Shown piece after piece: positions 44,316 to 52,335 of a stretch of DNA of 64,000 nt. The stretch is taken from NCBI RefSeq assembly GCF_013297935.1, contig NZ_JAAFIX010000007.1, positions 62,001 to 126,000 of the forward strand, in the 5' to 3' direction. The notes under the pieces were generated by a model. The model made no database searches and was not told where the DNA came from. It worked only from the letters and a program-made list of their open reading frames with translations. The first letter of the stretch is position 1. Every line of letters begins with the position of its first letter. The translations under genes were made by a program, and so were the position numbers. Source of the stretch: Rhodoferax sp. (GTDB lineage: Bacteria; Pseudomonadota; Gammaproteobacteria; Burkholderiales; Burkholderiaceae_C).

Positions 44316-45254
44316 ATGCAATTCACTGATCAAGATGACGAACACGCCCCCCACAGCGCAGCCGAGCGGGCGGCGGCCGCGAGCCGCAGCACCTGGGTCA
44401 GTGTGGTGGTGAACGTGGTGCTGGCCACCGCGCAAGTGGTGGTGGGCACCCTCACCAAATCCCAGGCGCTGATTGCCGACGGCATTCACTCCCTGTCCGA
44501 CCTCGTGTCGGACTTTGTGGTGCTGTTCGCCGGGCACCATGCCAAGAAAGATGCCGACGAAGACCACCCCTATGGCCACCAGCGGTTCGAAACCGCAGCC
44601 TCGCTGGCACTGGGCTTGATTCTGCTGGCGGTGGGCGGCGGCATGGTGTGGTCGGCACTGCAAAAGCTGGAGTCGCCGGACACCATCGCCCCTGCACACA
44701 CCACGGCCCTGTGGGTGGCGCTGGGGGCTATCGTCACCAAAGAGCTGCTGTTCCGCTACATGCTGCGCACTGCCAAAGCGGTGAAGTCCAGCCTGCTGGT
44801 GGCCAACGCCTGGCACGCGCGGTCGGATGCCGCCTCGTCATTGGTGGTGAGCCTGGGCATTCTGGGCAGCATGGCCGGTTACCCCTTGCTGGACCCGATT
44901 GCCGCGCTGATTGTGGGTTTTATGGTCGGGAAAATGGGCTGGAGCTTTGCGTGGGATGCTCTGCACGATCTCATGGACCGCGGCCTGGACGAGGCCGAGG
45001 TGCAAGCCATCCGCGCGACCCTGCTGGCCACCCCCGGTGTGGCCGGTGTGCACGATGTGCGAACCCGCAAGATGGGCGACATGGTGGTGGCCGACGCCCA
45101 CATTGAAGTGGACGCCAAACTCACCGTCGAAGAGGGGCACAACATCGCCGTGGCCGCGCGCAACGCCGTGCTCAAGCGCCACCGGGTCCTCAACCTGATG
45201 ACCCACGTGGACCCGGCCCACCGGCCGGACGCCGACCACCAGCCGGTGGTCTGA
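44316..45254 (+). CDS. Cation diffusion facilitator transporter
   Basis: CDF proteins export divalent metals (Zn2+, Fe2+, Mn2+, Co2+) in exchange for protons. The 312-residue protein has about six helices, the metal-site pattern ADGIHSLSDLVSDFVVL in the second helix and NAWHARSDAASSLVV in the fifth, and HPYGHQRFETAASL. The cytosolic C-terminal domain has VHDVRTRKMGD and AHIEVD. The His in place of the first Asp of the DxxxD pairs (HSLSD, HARSD) fits the iron/zinc FieF-like or manganese branch; the ion cannot be fixed. Confidence 0.93.
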   Translation: MQFTDQDDEHAPHSAAERAAAASRSTWVSVVVNVVLATAQVVVGTLTKSQALIADGIHSLSDLVSDFVVLFAGHHAKKDADEDHPYGHQRFETAASLALGLILLAVGGGMVWSALQKLESPDTIAPAHTTALWVALGAIVTKELLFRYMLRTAKAVKSSLLVANAWHARSDAASSLVVSLGILGSMAGYPLLDPIAALIVGFMVGKMGWSFAWDALHDLMDRGLDEAEVQAIRATLLATPGVAGVHDVRTRKMGDMVVADAHIEVDAKLTVEEGHNIAVAARNAVLKRHRVLNLMTHVDPAHRPDADHQPVV

Positions 45255-45273
45255 GCAAGCTGCAAAAACCGCT

Positions 45274-46620
45274 TTAGCCGGTTTGGGCGGGCTTGGCGCC
45301 CGCAGCCCAACGCCAGGCCAGCAGCACAGCCACCACCGCAAGCTGGACCGCCATGGCCAGCCAGGGCGCCAGACCCAGCGATGCGCCACCCTTGACCAGT
45401 TGCTGCAGGCCGAACAAGGGTTCAAACCAGGTCGCCAACTCCGGCGCGCTCCCTGCCACCAAGCCGGGCAGCACCACCCCCAACACAAAGAGCGTTAGCA
45501 GCGTCATGCCGGCCGGCTTGCGCGTGGTGTTGCGCAGCGCAAAGAAGTGGTAGATGCCGCAGTCCCGCAAGCAATGCAACAAGGCCAGCCACATCACGTT
45601 CCCCAAGGACGCCAGGTGCTGGTCGGGATTGATGCCCATCACGCCATAGAGCAGCACAAACAGCGCCGCCATGGCCCAGCTCACCGGCCACAAAGGCAGG
45701 GCCTGCAACATGCGGCGGCGGGGGCTGTGGGCATGGTGAAACAGCACGGCCTGCCAGACAAGGCGGTTGTTGCTCTCGGTAAACAAGGCCGCATACGTGG
45801 CCAACAGCGCCACACCGGCCAGTGGCACCATCAGGTTGGCATCGCGGGCGTCTTCCGGCATGAAGCCGGCCAGCATCCAGCCCACCGCCAACACGCCCAG
45901 CGCCCAGGCCCAAGGGGTAGACCGCACCATCAGCTGCTTGCCCATGCTGCGCCACAAGGCCAGCAATCCCAGCGCCAGCATCAAGGCGGCCAGCACCAGC
46001 GACTGCACAGGCAGTGGCAGCCCCAGACTCCACCAGCCGCCGGAGGCCAAGACCTCGTCGGTCGGGCTGCGCAGCACCATGAACACCATGGGCAGCGTCT
46101 GCAAGGCCATGAACAAGCCGAACAGACGGCCTGCCGTGCTGCTGGACTTTTCGGTACGCAGGTCTAGGGTATGCAAGCGGCTGGCCATCAGCCAGGCATG
46201 CAGGGCGACTGCGCCAATGGCACCTGCCAGCATCCAGACGCAGCGGCTCAAGAAACCCGGCAGGGTCGAGGCCGCGAGCACCGCCACCACAGCACACAGC
46301 AGAGCGCCGTACCAGGCGTAGGCCGTGCTGCCGAATAGCTTGCCCCAGGCCATCTGCCAGGGGGTGAGTGCGCTCAGGCGCTGCTGGTCCCAGGTGCGCT
46401 CTGTCACTTCGTTGTTGATGCTGGACATCACCAACAGGCTGCCCCAACCCACGGTGAGGCCGGTGAACAACACCGTGCAGGCAATAAACAGGTTGTCCCG
46501 CGGGTTGTGCTCGCTCATGGCGACGGCCAGCAGGGCGATCAGGGTCAGCACGCCGGGCATCAGGGCGAGGCGGGCGGGCGAAATTTCCAACCAGAGGTTG
46601 CGCTTGAATTCCGGGTTCAT
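45274..46620 (-). CDS. ABC exporter membrane subunit
   Basis: This 448-residue protein has about ten to twelve hydrophobic segments and no ATPase motif. It begins MNPEFKRNLWLEISPARLAL and has NEVTERTWDQQRLSALTPWQ, typical of ABC-2-type permeases that follow a CcmA-like ATPase. I start it at ATG 46620, which overlaps the ATPase stop by ATGA; the frame is open to 46701 inside the ATPase gene. The substrate is unknown. Confidence 0.8.
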   Translation of the reverse strand: MNPEFKRNLWLEISPARLALMPGVLTLIALLAVAMSEHNPRDNLFIACTVLFTGLTVGWGSLLVMSSINNEVTERTWDQQRLSALTPWQMAWGKLFGSTAYAWYGALLCAVVAVLAASTLPGFLSRCVWMLAGAIGAVALHAWLMASRLHTLDLRTEKSSSTAGRLFGLFMALQTLPMVFMVLRSPTDEVLASGGWWSLGLPLPVQSLVLAALMLALGLLALWRSMGKQLMVRSTPWAWALGVLAVGWMLAGFMPEDARDANLMVPLAGVALLATYAALFTESNNRLVWQAVLFHHAHSPRRRMLQALPLWPVSWAMAALFVLLYGVMGINPDQHLASLGNVMWLALLHCLRDCGIYHFFALRNTTRKPAGMTLLTLFVLGVVLPGLVAGSAPELATWFEPLFGLQQLVKGGASLGLAPWLAMAVQLAVVAVLLAWRWAAGAKPAQTG

Positions 46621-47564
46621 GGTGCAGCTCCCGAGGCGTGGTGGGGATCGGCTTGGCCGTAGCTCATCTGCAGGCTGGTGCGTACTTCCTGAAAGGCACA
46701 TACGGGCACACCCGCTGCTGTGAGTTTGGCCAGCAAGGCCGCGCGTGCGGCCAGGTCGCCGGCAGGCAGGTAGACCGTGGTGGGTGTGGCGCCACTCGCA
46801 TCCAAGTGCGCCACTTCATAAGCGGCCAGCGCTTGGGCCAGTTGCGGCGCGGGCGCAGCCAGCTGCACCTGCAGCAGCGCCTTGACCACGCCTTCGCTAC
46901 CGGTGGCGGTCGCCGCCAAACTGGCAAAGCGGCTGACCCGCCCTTCGCGGATCGAGAGAATGTGGGTGCAATACTCGTCGAGCTCACTCAGGATGTGGCT
47001 GGACACCACCAGCGTCATGCCCTTGGCCTGCAAGGTCCGGAACAGGACAGACAAGTCGGCACGGGCTTCCGGGTCAAGGCCGCTGGCAGGCTCGTCCAAC
47101 AGCAGCACTCGGGGCATGTGAACAATCGCCTGACCGATCGCCACCCGCTGGCGCTGGCCGCGCGACAGGTTGCTGGCCAGGCTCTGTAGCTTGTCGCTCA
47201 GGTTCAGAAAGCGGGCAACGTCCAGCACCCGCTTGGCAATATGTTTATCGGCAATGCCCTGAGACGCCGCGGCGTAGCTCAGGCACTGCTGGACGGTGAG
47301 CTCCTGGTAGAGCCCGAAAAAGTCGGACAGATAGCCCAGTTGGGTGTGCACCTCGCGCGGGTGTTCCTGAACATCGATACCGCCGACGGTGATGCTCCCG
47401 GAAAGCGGCGTATCCAGCCCCGCCATGCAGCGCATCAAGGTGGATTTGCCCGCCCCGTTGGGCCCCACCAGCGCGGTCACCGTACCCGCAGGAATGTCGA
47501 CCGACACCCCGTGCAGCGCCCGGTGGCCCAGGTAATCGAACACCAGATCCCGAACTTGAATCAT
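46617..47564 (-). CDS. ABC transporter ATP-binding protein
   Basis: The 315-residue ATPase has Walker A GPNGAGKST, signature LSRGQRQR, Walker B RVLLLDEPASGLD and the switch histidine in SSHILSEL. It is of the CcmA/ABC-2 class and works with the membrane subunit that overlaps its stop codon. The C-terminal 100 residues are an extra domain without a recognised motif. It is preceded by a copy of the dispersed repeat. Confidence 0.93.
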   Translation of the reverse strand: MIQVRDLVFDYLGHRALHGVSVDIPAGTVTALVGPNGAGKSTLMRCMAGLDTPLSGSITVGGIDVQEHPREVHTQLGYLSDFFGLYQELTVQQCLSYAAASQGIADKHIAKRVLDVARFLNLSDKLQSLASNLSRGQRQRVAIGQAIVHMPRVLLLDEPASGLDPEARADLSVLFRTLQAKGMTLVVSSHILSELDEYCTHILSIREGRVSRFASLAATATGSEGVVKALLQVQLAAPAPQLAQALAAYEVAHLDASGATPTTVYLPAGDLAARAALLAKLTAAGVPVCAFQEVRTSLQMSYGQADPHHASGAAP

Positions 47565-47590
47565 GCTTTGCCGTCCCTTGGTGAGGCTAC

Positions 47591-47650
47591 TTTGCTATGT
47601 TTTTAGTAGCTGCTTGCGCATATTCCATATGGGCTAGAAGTCTATTTGAC
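47591..47650 (+). repeat. Dispersed repeat, copy upstream of the ABC exporter genes
   Basis: The element is TTTGCTATGTTTTTAGTAGC, then TGCTTGCGCATATTCCATAT, then GGGCTAGAAGTCTATTTGAC. It is the most complete copy, and I use it as the reference for the family. Confidence 0.85.
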
Positions 47651-47708
47651 ACAAAAACCCAATGAACAGAAGCAAGCCACTGCCTTGTGGCCTGCAAACC
47701 GAACCGCC

Positions 47709-48317
47709 TTAGTGGCGGGTGTTCTGGTGGCTGCTGTTGAGCAGCTTGTCAGTGTAGGCAATGGCGATCGCCGAGAACAAGAAGGTGATGTGGATGGCCG
47801 TCTGGGCAATCAGCACCTTCTCGTCGTAGTTGGCGGCGTTGATGAAGGTCTTGAGCAAATGGATGGAGCTGATGCCGATGATGGCGGTCGCCAGCTTCAC
47901 TTTCAGCACCGAAGCGTTCACATGGCTCAGCCACTCGGGCTGGTCAGGGTGGCCGTCCAGGTCCATGCGGCTCACAAAGGTCTCGTAGCCGCCCACGATC
48001 ACCATGATCAGCAGGTTGGAGATCATCACCACGTCAATCAGCGCGAGCACCACCAGCATGATGATGGTCTCGTTTAGCGCGGGCACCGGCGCATCGGACT
48101 TGTAGCCAATGCTGGTGACCAAGGCCTGCAGGGCCGTCTGGCTGCCGAAGGCCGCTTCCAACAGGTGCACCAGCTCCAGCCAGAAATGGAATACATACAC
48201 GCCCTGCGCCGCAATCAGCCCGATGTACAGGGGGAGTTGCAGCCAACGGCTCGCAAAAATAAAACGGGGCAAGGGGCGCAGTGCAGGCGTCTTGGAGTGG
48301 GGGTCTTGGGTTGTCAT
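47709..48317 (-). CDS. UPF0114 (YqhA) family membrane protein
   Basis: The 202-residue protein has about four hydrophobic segments and matches the UPF0114 / TIGR00645 family: [39 protein letters not shown], and [20 protein letters not shown]. The function is unknown. It is on the minus strand, 57 bp after the mutarotase gene, and may be co-transcribed with it. Confidence 0.9.
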   Translation of the reverse strand: MTTQDPHSKTPALRPLPRFIFASRWLQLPLYIGLIAAQGVYVFHFWLELVHLLEAAFGSQTALQALVTSIGYKSDAPVPALNETIIMLVVLALIDVVMISNLLIMVIVGGYETFVSRMDLDGHPDQPEWLSHVNASVLKVKLATAIIGISSIHLLKTFINAANYDEKVLIAQTAIHITFLFSAIAIAYTDKLLNSSHQNTRH

Positions 48318-48374
48318 TAATAGGTTCAGTAATAAGAGTGACGCGGGCGGATTGTAAAAAATGTGGCGATGGCC

Positions 48375-49169
48375 TTAAGCAAGCGCCTGCAGCACCTGGC
48401 TGCCTTGCCACCGCGCGCCGGGCTCCAGCACCACCGGCACGGCGATAGCGGCTGCCTCTACACACACAAAGCGGGCAAAGTCGCCGGCCGGCAAGTCTGC
48501 CAACACGGCCTGCGGGCCGGGGTTCCAGACCACCACATCGGCAAAGCCCGTCTGCGCCAGCGCCAGACGGCTCGCAGGGCTGTGCAGCGCCATGGGGCCG
48601 GGCACGGCTTCAAACACCGTGTCGATAGGCTGCTCCAGGGACAAGATGCCACCCTCCGGCAACACACCCGTCAGCGTGGCACGCTGGACCGCCCCCACCT
48701 CCAGATAGGTGTGCAGGGCCGCCTGAAATGCCAGGGAGTTGGTGCCGGTGTTCTCCACCTGCAGGGTCATGTCCAGCGCGTGCGGCAACAAAGTCACGGT
48801 CAAGGTGCACACACAGTCGTGGGCCCACAGGGCGGTTTCCGCAGCGGCATGCTGCATGCGCAACACCAGCATGGGGTGCGCTGCTCCGGCGGGCGAGTCG
48901 GCCACCGCCCAGTCGCGGGTGCGGGCAAAGCCATGGCGCATCAAAGGACCACGACCGCTGAATTGCGGAAAAATCACCGGCACACCGCCCCGCACGGCCT
49001 GCGGACCGGCCAGCGGGGAGTTGGGGCTGCAATACAGGCGCTCGGCGCCCGTGCTGTCTATCCAAGAGATCACCTGCCCGCCTCGCAGCAAAGCAGTCAC
49101 CGAGTCCCCATGGGCACCCTGCAGGCGAACGGCTGGCGCGCCGTCTATCGTCAACGTTTCAAAAGTCAT
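48375..49169 (-). CDS. D-hexose-6-phosphate mutarotase
   Basis: YeaD-type enzymes interconvert the alpha and beta forms of glucose 6-phosphate. The 264-residue protein has SWIDSTGAERLYCSP, RGGVPVIFPQF with the conserved motif around the active site, MRHGFARTRDW holding the catalytic His, and VVVWNPGPQ. The ATG at 49169 (MTFETL) is the likely start; a GTG two codons upstream is in frame. Confidence 0.92.
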   Translation of the reverse strand: MTFETLTIDGAPAVRLQGAHGDSVTALLRGGQVISWIDSTGAERLYCSPNSPLAGPQAVRGGVPVIFPQFSGRGPLMRHGFARTRDWAVADSPAGAAHPMLVLRMQHAAAETALWAHDCVCTLTVTLLPHALDMTLQVENTGTNSLAFQAALHTYLEVGAVQRATLTGVLPEGGILSLEQPIDTVFEAVPGPMALHSPASRLALAQTGFADVVVWNPGPQAVLADLPAGDFARFVCVEAAAIAVPVVLEPGARWQGSQVLQALA

Positions 49170-49238
49170 TCCCACAGTTTATCGGGTGCTTGTGACGAAG
49201 GCCCCACTCCCCATCACCGCCCGCCAAGCCCCAAACGC

Positions 49239-49269
49239 AAAAAAGCCGGCTACCAGAGCCGGCTTTTTT
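49239..49269 (-). terminator. Bidirectional intrinsic terminator after the RRM gene
   Basis: AAAAAAGCCGGCT and AGCCGGCTTTTTT pair without mismatch around ACCAG. It lies 15 bp after the RRM-protein stop (minus strand) and also insulates the mutarotase gene. Confidence 0.92.
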
Positions 49270-49284
49270 GTGGGCGTTGAGCGC

Positions 49285-49581
49285 TTAGTAGCTGCTACGG
49301 CCGCCGCGGTAGCCGTCCGAGCTGCCGCGGTCTTCACGCGGGCGGGCCAGGTTGACAACGATGGAGCGGCCATCTACGGATTGGCCGTTCAGGCCATTGA
49401 TGGCGGCTTGGGCGAACTCAGGCGTGGTCATCTCGACAAAGGCAAAGCCCTTGGAGCGGCCGGTGTCGCGGTCCATCATGACCTTGGCAGAGGTGACTTC
49501 GCCGAACTCGGAGAAGTTGCTCAAGAGGCTTTGGTCATCGACGGAGTAGGGCAGGTTGCCCACATAAATTTTGCTGCTCAT
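49285..49581 (-). CDS. RNA-binding protein with one RRM domain
   Basis: The 98-residue protein has RNP2 KIYVGNL at the start and RNP1 KGFAFVEM near residue 45, with a C-terminal Arg/Gly-rich tail ending GYRGGRSSY. Such small RRM proteins are cold-inducible in cyanobacteria and are common in betaproteobacteria; RNA-chaperone activity is assumed from the family. A 79-residue gene lies upstream on the same strand, and a strong sigma-70-like promoter lies further upstream. Confidence 0.95.
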   Translation of the reverse strand: MSSKIYVGNLPYSVDDQSLLSNFSEFGEVTSAKVMMDRDTGRSKGFAFVEMTTPEFAQAAINGLNGQSVDGRSIVVNLARPREDRGSSDGYRGGRSSY

Positions 49582-49695
49582 GGAGAGCCTTTCAGTGAGT
49601 GCGCTGTCAGCCCGGTGGGCTGGGGTGCGCGGGTTTGCTGCCTTTGCGGGCGGCGGAATGGGGTGATGTCGGTTGCCAGGTGCGTGCGGCCTGCT

Positions 49696-49935
49696 TCAGC
49701 AGGTTTGCGCATTGGCGCTACCGGTTTCCAGCCAACCTTGGGTAATGGCGTACACACGGGCGGCTTCGCGGGAGGCGAACTCGCTGGTGAAGTTAAAGAC
49801 GCGGCAGTAGGCGCCTTTGCTCTGGCTGCGCTGCACGGCAATGGAGGCACGGAACCGTCCGGTGTCGGTTTCCTGGGTAGCGGGCGACACGATGTAGTTG
49901 CCCATGGGGATAGCGGATTCGAAAAACTGATTCAT
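49696..49935 (-). CDS. Small conserved-looking hypothetical protein
   Basis: This 79-residue protein begins MNQFFESAIPMGNYIVSPAT and has AVQRSQSKGAYCRVFNF and REAARVYAITQGWLETG. No domain is recognised. The even codon use and position between a promoter and the RRM gene (114 bp further on) make it a likely gene, perhaps co-transcribed. A second ATG eleven codons on (MGNYIVSP) is a possible start. Confidence 0.6.
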   Translation of the reverse strand: MNQFFESAIPMGNYIVSPATQETDTGRFRASIAVQRSQSKGAYCRVFNFTSEFASREAARVYAITQGWLETGSANAQTC

Positions 49936-50120
49936 GTAAGGGGAGAGGTGCGGGCCACGTTAGGAGGCCGGCGTGAGCACAAAAATATTCGGTTGGCTGC
50001 TGCTCTGCAGATCAACGCGGTCGACAGGTGTCGAATAAGCCGGTAACCGACATCAAGAAGCATCTCTTGGCGATTCCGTGGAACGGGGTGTGTTGGGGTA
50101 GCACCGTGTTCCTGGCCCTG

Positions 50121-50148
50121 ATTATATTCGCATGGAAATATAAGTCAA
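50121..50148 (-). promoter_or_regulatory. Sigma-70-like promoter driving the small gene and RRM gene
   Basis: On the minus strand TTGACT (50148-50143) and TATAAT (50126-50121) are separated by 16 bases. Transcription would begin near 50114 and give a leader of about 180 bases before the 79-residue gene. The 370 bp between that gene and the VOC gene hold nothing else except a copy of the dispersed repeat. Confidence 0.7.
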
Positions 50149-50183
50149 GCTTTTTATACAAAATGGCTATGTAAGCCGATTTG

Positions 50184-50232
50184 GCACTCTGCCCAGATGT
50201 TGCTTGCGCTAGCAGCTCCTATTTCAATAGCA
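50184..50232 (-). repeat. Dispersed repeat, copy upstream of the VOC gene
   Basis: On the minus strand GTGCTATTGAAATAGGAGCT is followed by GCTAGCGCAAGCAACATCTG and GGCAGAGTGCC. It follows the family pattern but with more changes than the copies near 47.6 and 55.6 kb. Confidence 0.65.
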
Positions 50233-50307
50233 CCTCGCGCCCCTCGATGCACTGCACTGCGGTTTCTGGTAGAACCCTTGACGCAACCCCCTCTTACAGG
50301 AGCTCCC

Positions 50308-50703
50308 ATGTTCAGTCACGTGATCCTTGGCGTTAACGATCTTGAAACCTCGCGCAAGTTTTATGACGCGCTCTTGGGCACCCTGGGTATCAAGCCCGGT
50401 GTGCACAACCACAACGGCGAGGCCGGCCGCTACTTCTACCGCACGGCCACCGGGCTCTTTGGCATTACGACCCCCATCAATGGCGAGCCGGCCAGCCACG
50501 GCAATGGCAGCACAACCGGCTTTGCCATGAGCAGCACCGAGCAGGCCGATGCGTTTCATGCGGCCGGTGTCGCCAACGGCGGCACCACCTGCGAAGACCC
50601 GCCGGGCTGGCGCACCGCGGCCTCGGGCCAGCTCTATCTGGCCTACCTGCGGGACCCGGACGGCAACAAAATCTGCGCCCTGTTCCGCCCACCTAAAGCC
50701 TAA
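50308..50703 (+). CDS. VOC (glyoxalase/bleomycin resistance) family protein
   Basis: The 131-residue protein has the vicinal-oxygen-chelate fold: MFSHVILGVNDLETSRKFYD at the first metal-ligand strand, and YLRDPDGNKICALF at the end. The family includes metalloenzymes and binding proteins, and the substrate here is unknown. I start it at ATG 50308, behind ACAGGAG; the open frame to 50197 runs through the repeat. It ends 4 bp inside the convergent hom gene. Confidence 0.92.
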   Translation: MFSHVILGVNDLETSRKFYDALLGTLGIKPGVHNHNGEAGRYFYRTATGLFGITTPINGEPASHGNGSTTGFAMSSTEQADAFHAAGVANGGTTCEDPPGWRTAASGQLYLAYLRDPDGNKICALFRPPKA

Positions 50704-52076
50704 AACCCCAACCGCAGCAGGCTGGCAAAGCCCATGACCTCGGGCCAGCCTTCCACGGTTTGCAGCGCGGGCCGCAAGGTGCGCAGGCGCACCGGTGCGG
50801 TGAGCAGCACCAGGCACTGCAGCTCGGGGTCCGCAGGGTGCGGGTACTGCGCCATGCGCTCCACCCGCACACCGTCTGCCGCGAGTTGCTGCAACACCCG
50901 GGGCGCAGCAAGCTCAGGGCGGCTCAGGTCCAGGCGGACATAAAAAGCGCTCTCCACCTCATCGGCGCCCACCACCGGCAAACCGGCCTGCACACCGCGG
51001 GCAAAGCCCAGTGCCGGCACCCGCTGGTGCGGCAAAAGGCTGGCGCTGCGGGCCAGGTCCACCAAGTCGGCAATCACTGCAGAACCCGTTTGCTCCGCGC
51101 CCGCCCCCGCCCCGTAAAACAAGGTGGTGCCGGCTGCATCGCTCTGCACCATGACAGCATTCATGCTGCCGTGCACCTGCGCCAGCAAGTGGCCTGCGGG
51201 CAGCAAAGTGGGGTGCACCCGCAGCTCCAGCCCCTGGCCCCGGCGCTTGGCAATACCCAGCAGCTTGACGCAGTAGCCCAGGCGGGCGGCAAAGTCCACA
51301 TCGGCCGCTTGCAGGTCTTCAATACCCTCGGCCTGCACCTCTGCGTATTGCGGCAGGGTGCCAAACGCGTTGGCCGCCAACAGGCTGAGCTTGTGGGCTG
51401 CGTCGGTGCCCTGCACATCAAAAGCGGGGTCGGCCTCGGCGTAGCCCAGAGCCTGCGCTTCGGTCAGGGCCGCCGCAAAGCCCAGGCCCCGCTCGCGCAT
51501 GGCCGACAAAATGAAATTGCTGGTGCCATTGATGATGCCCGCCACCCACTCAATGCGGTTGGCCGTCAGCCCCTCGCGCAGGGTTTTGATGATGGGAATA
51601 CTCACCGCCACCGCGCCCTCATAGGCCACCACCACGCCACGGGCTTGGGCGGCTGCAAAAATCTCGCTGCCGTGTTCGGCCAGTAAGGCCTTGTTGGCGG
51701 TGACCACATGTTTACCCGCCGCAATGGCCTGCAGCACCAGCGTGCGCGCCAGAGTGGTGCCGCCCATGACATCGACCACCACATCCACCTCGGGGCTGTG
51801 AACCAGCACTTGCGCGTCGTCAGTGAGGTGCAGCGAGGCAGCGTGTGCACCCAGCACCGAGCGCGCCCGCTCCAGATTGCGAACCGCCACCATCCGCACC
51901 TCGATACGGCGCCCGGCGCGCGCTGCAATCAGGTCGGCATTGCGCAGCAACACCGCCAGGGTGCCCCCGCCCACGGTGCCCAGCCCCAGCAGGCCCACGC
52001 GCAAAGGCGCTGGCATGTTTGGGGGCGCGGCACTGGCGGGGCTGCTGGCAGAAAGGGAGAAATGGTCTTGGTACAT
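50700..52076 (-). CDS. hom: Homoserine dehydrogenase with C-terminal ACT domain
   Basis: This enzyme reduces aspartate semialdehyde to homoserine, the branch to threonine, isoleucine and methionine. The 458-residue protein has the NAD(P) site RVGLLGLGTVGGG, the substrate region EGAVAVSIPIIK and INGTSNFILS, and AEADPAFDVQGTDAAHK. The end, from about residue 375, has the ACT-like strand order used for threonine feedback. The first 20 residues are a Ser/Ala/Pro-rich extension; an ATG at 52016 (MPAPLRV) is the alternative start. An attenuator-like leader with an Ile/Thr-rich peptide lies upstream. No thrB or thrC is nearby. Confidence 0.93.
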   Translation of the reverse strand: MYQDHFSLSASSPASAAPPNMPAPLRVGLLGLGTVGGGTLAVLLRNADLIAARAGRRIEVRMVAVRNLERARSVLGAHAASLHLTDDAQVLVHSPEVDVVVDVMGGTTLARTLVLQAIAAGKHVVTANKALLAEHGSEIFAAAQARGVVVAYEGAVAVSIPIIKTLREGLTANRIEWVAGIINGTSNFILSAMRERGLGFAAALTEAQALGYAEADPAFDVQGTDAAHKLSLLAANAFGTLPQYAEVQAEGIEDLQAADVDFAARLGYCVKLLGIAKRRGQGLELRVHPTLLPAGHLLAQVHGSMNAVMVQSDAAGTTLFYGAGAGAEQTGSAVIADLVDLARSASLLPHQRVPALGFARGVQAGLPVVGADEVESAFYVRLDLSRPELAAPRVLQQLAADGVRVERMAQYPHPADPELQCLVLLTAPVRLRTLRPALQTVEGWPEVMGFASLLRLGF

Positions 52077-52103
52077 GGTGTGTCTTCCGGAACAGTTGCG
52101 GGC

Positions 52104-52184
52104 CCGGCTGCCGGGGCCGGTTCGCTCTGCGGGAGGTACACCAGGTGGCAGCCGGAACGGCCACCTGCACGACTCAGGTGGCCG
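52104..52184 (-). promoter_or_regulatory. Threonine/isoleucine attenuator structures before hom
   Basis: Four segments on the minus strand pair in mutually exclusive ways. Segment 1, CGGCCACCTG (52184-52175), lies in the end of the leader peptide and pairs with segment 2, CAGGTGGCCG (52167-52158). Segment 2 can instead pair with GCCACCTG in segment 3 (52155-52141, starting CCGGCTGCC). Segment 3 can pair with segment 4, GGCAGCCGG (52112-52104). This is the classical 1:2, 2:3, 3:4 plan. No U-run follows 3:4, so the off-state may act on Rho or on translation instead of intrinsic termination. Confidence 0.7.
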
Positions 52185-52212
52185 TGGTGGTAATGGTGGT
52201 AATGCGGTGCAC
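52174..52212 (-). CDS. Leader peptide of the hom attenuator
   Basis: From GTG 52212, with GGGG five bases upstream, the peptide reads MHRITTITTTAT and ends in TGA. Eight of its last nine codons are Thr (six) or Ile (two). It resembles the E. coli thr operon leader peptide in both residue choice and placement. An ATG at 52278 in the same frame would give a 34-residue form, but it has no ribosome-binding site and lies close to a predicted extended -10 element (TGCTATGCT, 52294-52286). Confidence 0.7.
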   Translation of the reverse strand: MHRITTITTTAT

Positions 52213-52303
52213 CGCTGCCCCGCCCGGCTGGGCGTGCGCGCTCAGGCGCAGTGGGTAAGGGCAGAAAGTGAACAACATGGGCCGGAGCATAGCACACACA
52301 AAG

Positions 52304-52319
52304 TGCTCCGCGCGGAGCA
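52304..52319. promoter_or_regulatory. Perfect 16-bp palindrome upstream of the hom leader
   Basis: TGCTCCGCGCGGAGCA is a perfect palindrome with no loop, 16 bp after the yjjJ stop and just upstream of the probable hom promoter. The lack of a loop and U-run argues against a terminator and for a dimeric protein-binding site. Confidence 0.5.
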
Positions 52320-52335
52320 AATTAAGTGTGGCTTT

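Noticed and set aside
45266-45284. Hairpin AAACCG...CGGTTT between the CDF and ABC genes as a terminator
   Set aside because: The stem has only six pairs, overlaps the ABC permease stop codon and has no U-run on either side.
49285-49300. Repeat fragment TTAGTAGCTGCTACGG at the end of the RRM gene
   Set aside because: Only 12 to 13 bases agree with the element, and they encode the usual Arg-Ser-Ser-Tyr tail.
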